Part shown: positions 29,968 to 39,780 of the stretch, one piece after another
How the letters are laid out: each line of letters opens with the position of its first letter
How positions within the stretch are numbered: position 1 is the stretch's first letter
From: Caballeronia hypogeia
GTDB lineage: Bacteria; Pseudomonadota; Gammaproteobacteria; Burkholderiales; Burkholderiaceae
Assembly: GCF_001544875.2 (NCBI RefSeq)
Contig: NZ_FCOA02000003.1
Location: 532,456 to 596,455 of the forward strand
Length of the DNA stretch: 64,000 nt
Reading direction: 5' to 3'
Program-made: the position numbers and the translations under genes
The notes under the pieces: model-generated
Database searches by the model: none
Seen by the model: only the letters and a program-made list of their open reading frames with translations
Told to the model about the DNA's origin: nothing

Positions 29968-30474
29968 TTAGTCTTCCCCGTACTCCGCACTCGATGCATC
30001 CGGCGCGGCGCACATCTCGCGCAGCAACGCCGCCTCGCGCTCGTGCACCTCGACCGGCATGCACAGTGCGCCGGCATAAGCCATATAGCGCGCGCGATGC
30101 TGTCCGTTGCGAAACGCGACGACGCCCTCGCGATGCACGCCGAGCAAGCCGAGCAGACCCGGCGACCGACGCACGCTGATGGTCACGTACGGCATTTCCG
30201 GTACGCGGGGATTGTCCGGATCGAGGAACTCGCGAATGCCACGCACCTTGCCGGCATGCCAGTCATCGACGGCCTTGAGCACGTAATCGGTGTCGTCGCG
30301 ATCGGCGCACGCGAGCAGCTTGCTCACATCGACGAGCACGACCTGATGGCGCGAGCCATGGCCGTGAAATACCCGCTTCAGGCGCACGAAGTCATACTGC
30401 GAATGGCTTTGGAGCCTGACGATCCAGACCGCTTCTGCGGCGGTCGGCGCAACCATCGTGTCCATTTTCGGCAT
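29968..30474 (-). CDS. Putative plasmid fertility-inhibition-factor-like protein
   Basis: A 168-residue soluble protein without signal peptide or membrane segment. Its middle and C-terminal parts read DYVLKAVDDWHAGKVRGIREFL, then PRVPEMPYVTISVR, then VAFRNGQHRARYMAYAGA, then VEVHEREAALLREMC. I associate the PEMP plus NGxHRARY pattern with the fertility-inhibition-factor family of proteobacterial chromosomes and plasmids; the RNGQHRARY block also recalls ParB/sulfiredoxin-type folds. The ATG at 30474 is preferred; 30465 is an alternative. No conjugation genes are near. The family call is from memory and should be treated as tentative. Confidence 0.6.
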   Translation of the reverse strand: MPKMDTMVAPTAAEAVWIVRLQSHSQYDFVRLKRVFHGHGSRHQVVLVDVSKLLACADRDDTDYVLKAVDDWHAGKVRGIREFLDPDNPRVPEMPYVTISVRRSPGLLGLLGVHREGVVAFRNGQHRARYMAYAGALCMPVEVHEREAALLREMCAAPDASSAEYGED

Positions 30475-30695
30475 AGTTAAATGACTGCGGCGCGCGCGCC
30501 CCGTGCACGCGTGTTTCGCAAACAGACGACCCGGCGCAAGCGCCCGGGCCAAATCAACTTTTACACCCTAGCCGCAATTCATGAAAGCGCCATGACGGGC
30601 ACGTGGCGTGCTTTTGTTGCCAGAATCGAACAGCTTCGGCCGGCATGTCACCCGGGCGTGTCGCGCCGCCGTCATCTACGCACTCTTCACGACAA

Positions 30696-31745
30696 GTGGA
30701 CGCCTCTTCCGATCTCATCGTCGCGCGGCCAGAGGGACTTTTCTGTGTGCCGGGCAACTTCCATATCGACCCGTGGCGGCCCGTCGAACGCGCGGTCATC
30801 ACGCATGCGCACGCCGATCATGCACGCTTCGGCCATGCGCATTACCTAGCGGCCGAACCCGGCGTCGGCGTGCTGCTTTCGCGCCTGCCGGGCATCGATG
30901 TGCAAGGGCTCGCCTATGGAGAAGCAATCGTCGTGAACGGTGTGCGCGTGTCGCTGCATCCGGCCGGACACGTGCTCGGCTCCGCGCAGGTGCGCGTCGA
31001 ACACAAGGGACGCGTCTGGGTCGCCTCGGGCGATTACAAGGTGGAGCCCGATCCGACCTGCGCGCCCTTCGAGCCCGTGCGCTGCAACACCTTTATCACC
31101 GAGTCGACCTTCGGCCTGCCGATCTATCGATGGGAAGATTCGCGCGCGATCTTCGCGGGCGTCGATGCGTGGTGGCGGCATAACGCAGCGCAAGGCCGCG
31201 CATCCGTGCTGTTCTGCTATTCGTTCGGCAAGGCGCAGCGCGTGCTCGCGGGCGTCGATGCCGCCATCGGACCGATCTTCTGCCATGGCGCGGTCGAGCC
31301 GCTCAATCGCGCGTACGCGCAAGCGGGTGTCGCCTTGCCGCCAACCCGCCTCGTCAGCGAGATCGCCGCGCAGGACAAGGCCGCGTTCAAGGGCGCGCTG
31401 ATCGTCGCGCCGCCGTCTGCGCAGGGCAGCACGTGGATGCGCCGCTTCGGCGATTACAGCGACGCTTTCGCCTCGGGCTGGATGCGCCTGCGCGGCACGC
31501 GGCGGCGCCGCGGCGTCGATCGCGGCTTCGTGCTTTCGGACCATGCCGACTGGCCCGGACTGCAACTCGCGATCGGCGCGAGCGGCGCCGAGCGCGTGAT
31601 CGTCACGCACGGACAGATCGAGCCGATGGTCCGCTGGCTCGGCGAGCAAGGCCTCGAAGCAGGCGCATTCACGACCGAATACGGCGACGACGCCGTCGAA
31701 GCCGACGCGGCGCCCGACGCGCCGAAGGAAAGCACCGCGCCATGA
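30696..31745 (+). CDS. Ligase-associated DNA exonuclease (metallo-beta-lactamase fold)
   Basis: First gene of the Exo-Lig-Lhr-PdeM repair operon. Metallo-beta-lactamase/beta-CASP nuclease signatures are [40 protein letters not shown] and SDHADW, which supply the metal ligands. Homologues in this operon are DNA exonucleases. The GTG at 30696 ([15 protein letters not shown]) places the start about 10 residues before the conserved RPEGL block and gives 349 residues; an ATG at 30645 is the alternative. The stop overlaps the ligase ATG by ATGA. The C-terminal ~25 residues are acidic and disordered. Confidence 0.9.
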   Translation: MDASSDLIVARPEGLFCVPGNFHIDPWRPVERAVITHAHADHARFGHAHYLAAEPGVGVLLSRLPGIDVQGLAYGEAIVVNGVRVSLHPAGHVLGSAQVRVEHKGRVWVASGDYKVEPDPTCAPFEPVRCNTFITESTFGLPIYRWEDSRAIFAGVDAWWRHNAAQGRASVLFCYSFGKAQRVLAGVDAAIGPIFCHGAVEPLNRAYAQAGVALPPTRLVSEIAAQDKAAFKGALIVAPPSAQGSTWMRRFGDYSDAFASGWMRLRGTRRRRGVDRGFVLSDHADWPGLQLAIGASGAERVIVTHGQIEPMVRWLGEQGLEAGAFTTEYGDDAVEADAAPDAPKESTAP

Positions 31746-33397
31746 AACGCTTCGCGACGCTCTACACCGCACTCGACGCGACCACCTCGACCAACGAGAA
31801 GCTCGAAGCGCTGATCGCATATTTTTCGGGCGCCGAACCCGAGGACGCCGCGTGGGCGTCGTACTTTCTCGCGGGCGGCAAACCGCGCCAGTCGGTGCCC
31901 ACGCGTCTGCTCACCGAATTCGCCCGCGAGCGCGCCGGCTTGCCGGAATGGCTCTTCGAGGAGTCGTATCAGGCGGTCGGCGATCTCGCCGAGACCATCG
32001 CGCATATTCTGCCGCCGGCATCGGGAGAATCGTCGCTCGGGCTCGCGCAATGGATCGAGGAACGCGTGCTCACGCTGCGCGGCGCGAATCCGTCCGAGTT
32101 GCGCGAACGGCTGCTGTCCTACTGGGACGAACTCGACTGGAGCGAGCGCTTTTTGCTGACCAAGCTGATCGGCGGCGGCTTTCGCGTGGGCGTCGCGCGT
32201 CAGCTCATCGTGCGTGCGCTGGCGCAGGTGGCGGGCGTCGATCACAAGCGCGTCGCGCAGCGCATGGTCGGCTGGACCGATTCGCGGCAAGCGCCGAGCG
32301 CCGCGCGCTACCTGCGGCTCATCGCGCCGGCAGCGGAAGGCGACGATGTCGACACGCCTCACGAAAGCGACATCGGCCTGCCCTATCCGTTCTTTCTCGC
32401 GCATCCGTTGCAGGCCGAACCTTCGACGCTCGGCGCGACCGCCGACTGGATCGCCGAATGGAAGTGGGACGGCATTCGCGCGCAGCTCGTCAGGCGCGCG
32501 GGCCGCGTGTGGATCTGGTCGCGCGGCGAGGACCTCGTGACGGACCGCTTTCCCGAACTCGCAGCGCTCGGGGCGGCGCTGCCGGACGGCACAGTGATCG
32601 ACGGCGAGATCCTCGCATGGGAGCCGGGCGCGAGCGCACCGCTGCCGTTCGCGCGCCTGCAGCCGCGCATCACGCGCAAGACGCTCACCAAAAAAGTGCT
32701 CGCCGATTCGCCCGCCGCGCTGCTTGCCTACGATCTGCTCGAAGCCGACGGACGCGATCTGCGCACGGAGCCTTTGCACTCGCGCCGCGCCGGACTGGAT
32801 GCGCTGGCGGCGTCGCTCGCGGTGGATGTGCTGCGCGTGTCGCCGATGGTCCTCGCATCGGACTGGGGCGCGCTCGCCACGCTGCGCGAAGAAAGCCGCG
32901 CGCGCGGCGTCGAAGGACTGATGCTGAAGGAGCGCGACTCGATGTACGGCGTCGGGCGCACGAAGTCGTCGGGCACGTGGTGGAAGTGGAAGATCGATCC
33001 GTATTCCATCGACGCCGTGCTGCTTTACGCGCAGCGTGGCCACGGCCGGCGTGCGAGTCTCTACACGGATTTCACCTTCGCCGTCTGGGACGAAGCCGAC
33101 GGCGTGCGCACGCTGGTGCCCTTCGCGAAGGCCTATTCCGGCCTGACCGACGAAGAGATGCGCCAGGTCGATGCGATCGTGCGCAAGACGACCATCGAAA
33201 AGTTCGGGCCGGTGCGCAGCGTCACGCCGACGCTCGTCTTCGAGATAGGCTTCGAGGGCATTCAGGCGAGTCCGCGACACAAGTCGGGCATCGCCGTGCG
33301 TTTTCCACGCATGCTGCGCTGGCGCACCGACAAGACCATCGATGGCGCCGACACGCTCGACATGCTCAAGGGCTTTCTCAACGAGGCCACGGCATGA
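31742..33397 (+). CDS. ATP-dependent DNA ligase of the Lhr repair operon
   Basis: Seals nicks in duplex DNA using ATP. The 551-residue enzyme has an N-terminal helical DNA-binding domain, the nucleotidyltransferase domain with the adenylated lysine K241 in [12 protein letters not shown], motif III-like DGEILAW, motif [10 protein letters not shown], motif V WWKWKID and a C-terminal OB domain ending [12 protein letters not shown]. It belongs to the LigB/LigC-like ligases found beside Lhr, not to the Ku-associated LigD type. ATGA overlaps on both sides show tight coupling. Confidence 0.93.
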   Translation: MKRFATLYTALDATTSTNEKLEALIAYFSGAEPEDAAWASYFLAGGKPRQSVPTRLLTEFARERAGLPEWLFEESYQAVGDLAETIAHILPPASGESSLGLAQWIEERVLTLRGANPSELRERLLSYWDELDWSERFLLTKLIGGGFRVGVARQLIVRALAQVAGVDHKRVAQRMVGWTDSRQAPSAARYLRLIAPAAEGDDVDTPHESDIGLPYPFFLAHPLQAEPSTLGATADWIAEWKWDGIRAQLVRRAGRVWIWSRGEDLVTDRFPELAALGAALPDGTVIDGEILAWEPGASAPLPFARLQPRITRKTLTKKVLADSPAALLAYDLLEADGRDLRTEPLHSRRAGLDALAASLAVDVLRVSPMVLASDWGALATLREESRARGVEGLMLKERDSMYGVGRTKSSGTWWKWKIDPYSIDAVLLYAQRGHGRRASLYTDFTFAVWDEADGVRTLVPFAKAYSGLTDEEMRQVDAIVRKTTIEKFGPVRSVTPTLVFEIGFEGIQASPRHKSGIAVRFPRMLRWRTDKTIDGADTLDMLKGFLNEATA

Positions 33398-35997
33398 ACG
33401 ACGCGCCCGACTCGGCCGACAAGGAACGCCGCCGCGCGCCGCGTCCACGCCGCGTGCCGCGCACGCGAGAGCGCCAAGCAGAGCTCGACGCCGCCGCCGA
33501 GCTCTTCACGCCCGCGCCTTTCGCCTTTGACGAGATAGAAGCCGCAAAACCGCTCGACGAACGCATCTCGCGCTGGTTCGACGAGCGCGGCTGGCAGCCG
33601 TTCGCGTTTCAGCGCGAGGCGTGGCGCGAGATCGAACGCGGCGCGAGCGGCCTGCTGCACGCGACGACCGGCGCGGGCAAGACCTGGGCCGTGTGGCTCG
33701 GCGCACTCGCCGCCTTCGCGAATAAAGCGCCGAAACAGAACGCGCTGCCCGCGCCGCTGACCGTGCTATGGATCACGCCGATGCGCGCGCTCGCCGCCGA
33801 CACCGCCCGCGCGCTGCAATCCGCCGTTACGGCGCTCTCCGTGCCGTGGACGGTCGGCCTGCGCACCGGCGACACTTCATCGACGGAACGCTCGCGGCAG
33901 AATCGCCGCATGCCGTCCGCGCTCGTGACGACGCCCGAAAGCCTCACGCTGATGCTCACGCGCGCCAACGCGAGCGAGGAACTGAAGCACCTGCGCATGA
34001 TCGTCGTCGATGAATGGCATGAGTTGCTCGGCAACAAACGGGGCACGCAGACGCAACTCGCGATCGCAAGACTCGCGCGCTGGCGTCCCGAACTGCAAAT
34101 CTGGGGCTTGTCCGCGACGCTCGGCAATCTCGCGCTCGCGCACGACGCACTGCTCCATCCCGTGAAAACGCCGCGCGTGGTCGTGCGCGGCGCGCAACCG
34201 AAGACCCTCGTCGTCGATACGCTGATTCCCGAGACCATCGAGCGCTTTCCGTGGGGCGGACATCTCGGCGTGCGCCAGGTCGGACCCGTAGCCGATGAAA
34301 TCGAGCACGCGCAAAGCTCGCTCGTGTTCACCAACACGCGTTCGCAATCGGAAATCTGGTATCGCGCGTTGCTGGAGCTGAAGCCCGAATGGGCGGGCCT
34401 GCTTGCGCTGCATCACGGCTCGCTGGACAAGGAAGTGCGCGACTGGGTCGAACTCGGGCTCAAGAACGGGCGGCTGAAGGCGGTCGTGTGCACATCGAGC
34501 CTCGATCTGGGCGTCGACTTCCTGCCGGTGGATCGCGTGTTCCAGATCGGCTCGCCCAAAGGCGTCGCGCGCCTGATGCAGCGCGCGGGACGCTCGGGCC
34601 ACGCGCCGGGTCGCGTGTCGCGCGTGACCATCGTGCCGACGCACGCGCTCGAACTCGTCGAAGCGGCGGCGGCGCGCTGGGCGATCGGCGAACATCGCAT
34701 CGAAGGACGCGATATGCCGTTGAAGCCGCTCGACGTGCTCGTACAACATCTCGTGACGGTGGCGATCGGCGGCGGCTTCACGCCCGCCGACATGCTCGAC
34801 GAAGCGCGCACCGCCTATGCCTATCGCGATCTCACGCAGCAGGAATTCGACTGGGCGCTGGCGTTCGTCGAGCGCGGCGGCGCGTCGCTGGCGGCGTATC
34901 CGGACTTTCATCGCGTGGTGAAGGACGATGACGGCGTGTATCGCGTGCCGCGCGAGGACCTCGTGCGACGGCATCGCAACAACGTCGGGACGATCGTTGC
35001 GAACGCAACCATCAGCGTCGCGTATATGACCGGCGGACGAATCGGCGCGATGGAGGAATCGTTCATCTCGCGTCTAAAACCCGGCGATGTCTTCACCTTC
35101 GGCGGACGTGCGCTCGAACTGGTGCGCGTGCGCGACATGACCGCCTACGTGAAGCGCGCGAGCTCCTCTCGCGGCGCGATGCCGCAATGGGCGGGCAGCA
35201 AGATGCCGCTGTCCTCCGAGCTCGCGGACGCCGCGCTCGTCATGCTCGCGCGCGCCAGCGACGGCATCTACGACGAGCCCGAGATGCACGCCGTCAAGCC
35301 TTTGCTCGACCTCCAGGCGAAGTGGTCCGCGCTGCCGGGTCCGGGCGTGCTCGTCGTGGAACTGGTGCGTTCGCGCGAAGGGCATCATTTCTTCTGCTAT
35401 CCGTTCGCGGGACGCATGGCGCATATCGGGCTCGGCTCTCTGATCGGCTGGCGGGCGGCGCGCGATCAGCCCGGCACGTTCTCCATTTCGATGAACGATT
35501 ATGGCTTCGAACTGCTGTCGGCGCGGCCGTTCGACTGGGAGACGCTCATCGCTCAAGGGCTTTTTTCAGCGGAGAATCTGGAACACGACATACTCGCGAG
35601 CCTCAATGCGTCCGAGTTATCGGCGCGCCGTTTTCGCGAGATCGCGCGCGTTTCGGGGCTGATCTATCAGGGGCATCCGGGGCAGCAGAAAAGCGCGCGG
35701 CAGCTGCAGGCGTCGAGCGGCCTGTTCTATGAAGTCTTTCGCAAGCACGACAGCGGCAACCTGCTGCTCGCGCAAGCCGATCAGGAAGTCATGCTGCAGG
35801 AGCTCGAACTCGGGCGCATCCGCGCGGCCTTGCAACGCATGAACGAAAGCCGGCTCGCGCTGGAGCATCCGAAGAAGCCGACTCCGTTCGCCTTCCCGCT
35901 GATCGTCGCGCGGCTGCGCGAAAAGGTGAGCACGGAGAAACTGTCGGATCGCGTCGAGCGCATGCTGGCGGATCTGGAAAAGGCGGCGAAAGCGTAA
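33394..35997 (+). CDS. lhr: Ligase-associated DEXH-box helicase (bacterial Lhr core type)
   Basis: A 867-residue superfamily 2 ATP-dependent 3'-5' DNA helicase. Motifs in order: [11 protein letters not shown] (Walker A, near residue 90), [10 protein letters not shown] (Walker B, DEWH), GLSATLGN (motif III), [12 protein letters not shown] (motif V) and QRAGRSGH (motif VI), followed by the winged helix and Lhr core domains that form the strand-separating part. The N-terminal 30 residues are very basic. It lacks the extra C-terminal half of long mycobacterial Lhr. It overlaps the ligase stop by ATGA and abuts pdeM with no gap. Confidence 0.94.
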   Translation: MNDAPDSADKERRRAPRPRRVPRTRERQAELDAAAELFTPAPFAFDEIEAAKPLDERISRWFDERGWQPFAFQREAWREIERGASGLLHATTGAGKTWAVWLGALAAFANKAPKQNALPAPLTVLWITPMRALAADTARALQSAVTALSVPWTVGLRTGDTSSTERSRQNRRMPSALVTTPESLTLMLTRANASEELKHLRMIVVDEWHELLGNKRGTQTQLAIARLARWRPELQIWGLSATLGNLALAHDALLHPVKTPRVVVRGAQPKTLVVDTLIPETIERFPWGGHLGVRQVGPVADEIEHAQSSLVFTNTRSQSEIWYRALLELKPEWAGLLALHHGSLDKEVRDWVELGLKNGRLKAVVCTSSLDLGVDFLPVDRVFQIGSPKGVARLMQRAGRSGHAPGRVSRVTIVPTHALELVEAAAARWAIGEHRIEGRDMPLKPLDVLVQHLVTVAIGGGFTPADMLDEARTAYAYRDLTQQEFDWALAFVERGGASLAAYPDFHRVVKDDDGVYRVPREDLVRRHRNNVGTIVANATISVAYMTGGRIGAMEESFISRLKPGDVFTFGGRALELVRVRDMTAYVKRASSSRGAMPQWAGSKMPLSSELADAALVMLARASDGIYDEPEMHAVKPLLDLQAKWSALPGPGVLVVELVRSREGHHFFCYPFAGRMAHIGLGSLIGWRAARDQPGTFSISMNDYGFELLSARPFDWETLIAQGLFSAENLEHDILASLNASELSARRFREIARVSGLIYQGHPGQQKSARQLQASSGLFYEVFRKHDSGNLLLAQADQEVMLQELELGRIRAALQRMNESRLALEHPKKPTPFAFPLIVARLREKVSTEKLSDRVERMLADLEKAAKA

Positions 35998-36681
35998 ATG
36001 GAAGCTCTGACCATCGACCTGAATGGCCACGCGCTCGTGCTTTCGGCGGAGCGCGCGGCCTTCGATCCGCACCTGAAGACCCTGCTCATCGCCGACGCGC
36101 ATTTCGGCAAGGACGCCGTGTTCCGCGCGCGCGGCATTCCGGTGCCCGTCGGCACGACCGGCGAGAGCCTCGCGCGGCTCGATTCACTCATCGCGATGCA
36201 TCGCCCGGAGTCGGTCGTGTTTCTGGGCGATCTGCTGCACGCGCGCGAATCCCACGCCGACGAAACGCTCGCGGCGCTCGCCGCGTGGCGCGCGAAGCAT
36301 CGCGAGCTGGCGCTCGTGCTCGTCGAAGGCAATCACGACCGGCACGCGGGCGCGCTGCCGGCCGCGTTCGGCGTCGATGTCGTGAAGGAGCCGCACCGGC
36401 GCGGTCCGTGGGCGCTTTGCCATCATCCGCAGACGGTGGATGGCGCTTACGCGCTCGCCGGTCACGAGCATCCGGTGTATCGGCTCGCGACGCGCATCGA
36501 CAGCGTGCGCCTGCCGTGCTTTCGCTTCGCTGCGCGCGCGGGCGTGCTGCCCGCGTTCGGCGCGTTCACGGGCGGCTTCGAAGTGAACGGCGACGCACGC
36601 GGCGAAGCGCTCTACGTGATCGCCGGCGAGCGCGTGTTCCCGCTCAGTGATAGGTCGAAGTCGACGATTGCAGCTTCGTGA
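35998..36681 (+). CDS. pdeM: Ligase-associated DNA damage response endonuclease PdeM
   Basis: Calcineurin-like metallophosphoesterase that in studied homologues (MPE) is a manganese-dependent single-strand endonuclease. The 227-residue protein shows the binuclear metal motifs IADAHFGKD, FLGDLLHAR, VEGNHDRH, CHHP and AGHEHPVY in order. The ATG follows the lhr stop directly. The last 38 bp are shared with the convergent secreted-protein gene (stop at 36644), an unusual but small overlap. Confidence 0.93.
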   Translation: MEALTIDLNGHALVLSAERAAFDPHLKTLLIADAHFGKDAVFRARGIPVPVGTTGESLARLDSLIAMHRPESVVFLGDLLHARESHADETLAALAAWRAKHRELALVLVEGNHDRHAGALPAAFGVDVVKEPHRRGPWALCHHPQTVDGAYALAGHEHPVYRLATRIDSVRLPCFRFAARAGVLPAFGAFTGGFEVNGDARGEALYVIAGERVFPLSDRSKSTIAAS

Positions 36682-37087
36682 GCTTGCCGCGCTGGAAGCC
36701 GTACCAGCCGAGATTCGACTGCATCACGATTTCCTCGCCCTGCCAGAACACGCGTTTGACCGTCATGCGCTGGCTGACGCGCTGCACGAGCGGCGGATTG
36801 CGGCGGAAGTCGTAGATGACGGGGCCGGTGTCGGATTGCACGAGCATGCGCGTGACGGTTTCGCTCGCGCCCGAGGTTTCGTCGAAATGCGCGACGCGTT
36901 TGGCGTCGAAACGATCGAACACTTGCGTGTCGATAAGCGCGGCCATGCCGGATTCGTCGCGCAGGAAATGCAGCGCGCCCGCCTTCGTGGCGATGGGGCC
37001 CGTCGTGTCGCTCTGGGCGTGCGCGAGCGCGGCGAGGAAAAGTGTGCCGGCGATCGCCGTGCGGATTGCGTTTTTGATCAGAGACAT
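36644..37087 (-). CDS. Exported protein of unknown function
   Basis: A 147-residue protein with a signal peptide (MSLIKNAIRTAIAGTLFLAALAHA) and a mature part of mixed beta character containing DTQVFDRFDAKRVAHF, YDFRRNPPLVQRVSQRMTV and FWQGEEIVMQSNLGWYGFQRG. I do not recognise the family. The repeated charged-hydrophobic beta pattern suggests a small periplasmic beta fold. The C-terminal end overlaps the pdeM 3' end on the opposite strand by 38 bp, so the two transcripts converge and may be antisense to each other. Confidence 0.7.
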   Translation of the reverse strand: MSLIKNAIRTAIAGTLFLAALAHAQSDTTGPIATKAGALHFLRDESGMAALIDTQVFDRFDAKRVAHFDETSGASETVTRMLVQSDTGPVIYDFRRNPPLVQRVSQRMTVKRVFWQGEEIVMQSNLGWYGFQRGKLTKLQSSTSTYH

Positions 37088-37411
37088 CTTCGTTCAGTAG
37101 TTACTGCGGTCTGTGCTGCGTTTTTCCAACACTCGCCGCCGCGAGGCGCGCGCAACGATTGCGCACTCGCGGACGTGTTACCGGGAACATCTGTCGCACG
37201 GCGGCTGCGCGATTGCAAGAGTCGTGCGTTGCGGCCACTTTCGCAAGAATATCCGTACAGACGAAAGCATGGTGCGGGCCGCCCGGGATCAGGGTTTATA
37301 CCAGCATCAAAAAACACCTTTCGGTACAATTCGGGCCTTCAACTCCGCCTCGGCGCCTGCATCGCTCAATCCGACGATGCGCCCAGACGTGACACTTCGT
37401 CCGCTCCCGCC
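37088..37411. other. 324-bp intergenic region between divergent genes
   Basis: Holds the upstream regions of the exported-protein gene (left) and the MFS transporter gene (right). No coding frame of weight. A TACAAT at 37325-37330 could be the -10 of the transporter promoter, without a good -35. A short GCGCAA/TTGCGC palindrome occurs at 37150-37164. Otherwise I see nothing. Confidence 0.4.
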
Positions 37412-38584
37412 ATGCCATTGCCTCTCTTCGCTCTCGCCGTTGCCGCGTTCGGCATCGGCACGACCGAATTCGTCATCATGGGCCTCTTGCCCAACGTCGC
37501 GCGCGACCTCGGCGTGACGATTCCGGCCGCGGGCATGCTCGTCTCGGGCTATGCGCTCGGCGTGACCGTCGGCGCGCCGATCCTCGCCGTGGTTACCGCG
37601 AAGATGGCGCGCAAGAAGGCGCTGATGAACCTGATCGGCGTGTTCATCGTCGGCAATCTGTTGTGCGCGCTCGCGCCGAACTACTGGGTGCTGATGGGCG
37701 CGCGCATCGTCACCGCGTTCTGCCATGGCGCGTTTTTCGGCATCGGCTCGGTGGTCGCCGCCGATCTCGTCGCGCCGAACCGCCGCGCGCAGGCCATCGC
37801 GCTGATGTTCACCGGGCTCACGCTCGCCAACGTGCTCGGCGTGCCGCTCGGCACCGCGCTCGGCCAGATGGCGGGCTGGCGCTCGACGTTCTGGGTCGTG
37901 ACGCTGATCGGCATCGCGGCGGCGGGCGCGCTGGCCGTGTGCCTGCCGAAGCACATAGAGATGCGCGAGACCAGCATCCTGCGCGAATTCGACGTGCTCA
38001 AGAACCCGCAAGTGCTGATGGTGCTCGGCATCAGCGTGCTCGCATCGGCCAGTCTTTTTTCGGTGTTCACGTATATCACGCCGATCCTCGAGGACGTAAC
38101 CGGCGTTTCGCCGCACACCGTCACCTACGTGCTGCTGCTGTTCGGCCTGGGCCTCACGGTGGGCAGCACGCTCGGCGGCAAGCTCGCGGACTGGAAGCTG
38201 TTGCGCTCGCTGCTGTCGTTTCTGCTGGCCATCGTCGTGATTCTGACGATCTTCGCGGGCACGATGCACGAGCCGGTCGCCGCGATGATCACGATCTTCT
38301 TCTGGGGCGTGCTCGCGTTCGCGATCGTGCCGCCGCTGCAAATCCTCATCGTGAACCGCGCGAGCGATGCGCCGAACCTCGCGTCCACGCTGAATCAGGG
38401 CGCGTTCAACCTCGGCAACGCGACGGGCGCGTGGCTCGGCGGCTGCGTGATCAGCGCGGGCGCGCCGCTCACGTCGCTGCCGTGGGTCGGCATTCTGATG
38501 GCGGCGAGCGCGTTCGGCCTCACGCTGCTCTCGGCGACGCTCGACAAGCGCGCGCGCCGTCTCGCAATCGGGCAGGCCGCCTGA
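37412..38584 (+). CDS. MFS transporter, AraJ/YdhP-type drug or sugar efflux family
   Basis: A 390-residue, 12-helix proton-coupled transporter. The N-terminus MPLPLFALAVAAFGIGTTEFVIMGLLP is the hallmark of the DHA1 subgroup with AraJ, YdhP and PbuE. Motif A-like loops (ALGVTVGAPILAVVTAKMARK) and the SGYALG stretch follow. The start at 37412 is the first methionine that opens directly into helix 1. It stands alone with a second, unrelated MFS gene 22 bp downstream on the same strand, so the two may be cotranscribed. Substrate unknown. Confidence 0.9.
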   Translation: MPLPLFALAVAAFGIGTTEFVIMGLLPNVARDLGVTIPAAGMLVSGYALGVTVGAPILAVVTAKMARKKALMNLIGVFIVGNLLCALAPNYWVLMGARIVTAFCHGAFFGIGSVVAADLVAPNRRAQAIALMFTGLTLANVLGVPLGTALGQMAGWRSTFWVVTLIGIAAAGALAVCLPKHIEMRETSILREFDVLKNPQVLMVLGISVLASASLFSVFTYITPILEDVTGVSPHTVTYVLLLFGLGLTVGSTLGGKLADWKLLRSLLSFLLAIVVILTIFAGTMHEPVAAMITIFFWGVLAFAIVPPLQILIVNRASDAPNLASTLNQGAFNLGNATGAWLGGCVISAGAPLTSLPWVGILMAASAFGLTLLSATLDKRARRLAIGQAA

Positions 38585-38606
38585 TTCTTCGCGGTCGGCA
38601 CGGCGC

Positions 38607-39767
38607 ATGAAGGGCATCTTCTCGCGTGACTTTCTCGCGCTGATCCTGAGCGTGGCGGTCGTCGGGCTGGGACTCGGCGCGACGCTGCCGCTCACCGCTC
38701 TCGCGCTCACGCAGGCGGGTCACGGCACCGGCATTGTCGGCTGGATGACCGCGACGCAGGCGGCCGGCGGGCTCGTCGTCGCGCCGGTGGCGAGCCGTGT
38801 GGCCGCGCGCTTCGGGGCGCGCGACACGATCGTGGGCACGGTGATCGTCGCGGCGCTGTCCACCATCGCGATGCAGTTCACCGCGCACTTGTGGCTGTGG
38901 GCCGTACTGCGCTTCCTGTGCGGCGCGGCGCTAATGCTGCTGTTCACGATCGGCGAAGCGTGGGTCACGCAGCTCGCCGACGATTCCACGCGCGGCCGCG
39001 TCGTCGCGATCTACGCGACCAATTTCACGCTGTTCCAGATGACCGGGCCGGTGCTCGTCAGCCTGATCGGCGATTTGCCGTCGATGCGCTTCGCCATTTG
39101 CGGCGCAATCTTCCTGTTGGCGCTGCCCGCGCTTGCATCGATTCGCGGTGCGCCGCACGCCCTTGCATCGGAAGAAGGCGCGCACGGCGACTGCCGGCAA
39201 GTGCTGCCGCGCATGCCGGCGCTCGTGATCGGCACCGGCTTCTTCGCGCTGTTCGACACGCTCGCGCTCTCGCTGATGCCGCTCTTCGCGATGTCGCACG
39301 GCATCGGCGAGGACATCGGCGTGCTGTTCGCCTCCGCGATCCTGCTCGGCGACACGACCATGCAATTCCCCATCGGCTGGCTCGCGGATCGCATCGGCCG
39401 CGCGAGGGTGCATGCGGGCGCGGGCGTGGTCGTCGCGGTGCTGCTGCCGCTGCTGCCGTGGGCGATTGCGCATCCGTGGATCTGCTGGCCGCTCCTGTTC
39501 GTGATCGGCGCGGCCGCGGGCAGTATCTATACGCTGTCGATCGTCGCGTGCGGAGAGCGATTTCGCGGGCCGACGCTCGTATCGGCGACGGCGATCGTCG
39601 GGGCGTCGTGGAGCGTGGCGAGCTTCGGCGGGCCGATCGTCGCAGGGACGCTGATGCAGCGCGTCGGAGCCGACGCGCTGATCGGCGTGCTGACGGCGGC
39701 GGCTTGTGCGTTTCTGGTTGCGGTGTGGTGGGAGAAGCGCGCCGCATCAACGAAGCGCGCCGGCTGA
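38607..39767 (+). CDS. MFS transporter (YcaD-like)
   Basis: A 386-residue 12-helix transporter starting MKGIFSRDFLALILSVAVVG. The SRVAARFGARD loop between helices 2 and 3 and the GWLADRIGRARVHAG loop between helices 8 and 9 are the two MFS motif A sites. The sequence is closest in style to the YcaD/UMF group. It follows the AraJ-type gene by 22 bp and converges with the aromatic-acid transporter gene 13 bp downstream. Substrate unknown. Confidence 0.88.
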   Translation: MKGIFSRDFLALILSVAVVGLGLGATLPLTALALTQAGHGTGIVGWMTATQAAGGLVVAPVASRVAARFGARDTIVGTVIVAALSTIAMQFTAHLWLWAVLRFLCGAALMLLFTIGEAWVTQLADDSTRGRVVAIYATNFTLFQMTGPVLVSLIGDLPSMRFAICGAIFLLALPALASIRGAPHALASEEGAHGDCRQVLPRMPALVIGTGFFALFDTLALSLMPLFAMSHGIGEDIGVLFASAILLGDTTMQFPIGWLADRIGRARVHAGAGVVVAVLLPLLPWAIAHPWICWPLLFVIGAAAGSIYTLSIVACGERFRGPTLVSATAIVGASWSVASFGGPIVAGTLMQRVGADALIGVLTAAACAFLVAVWWEKRAASTKRAG

Positions 39768-39780
39768 GCCCCCGGCACGC

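Noticed and set aside
30480..30700. An SOS (LexA) box upstream of the repair operon
   Set aside because: No CTG-N10-CAG type site with an AT-rich centre could be found by eye.
37150..37164. GCGCAA-CGA-TTGCGC palindrome
   Set aside because: Short, GC-rich, no T-tract or neighbouring repeat; too common in this composition to call.
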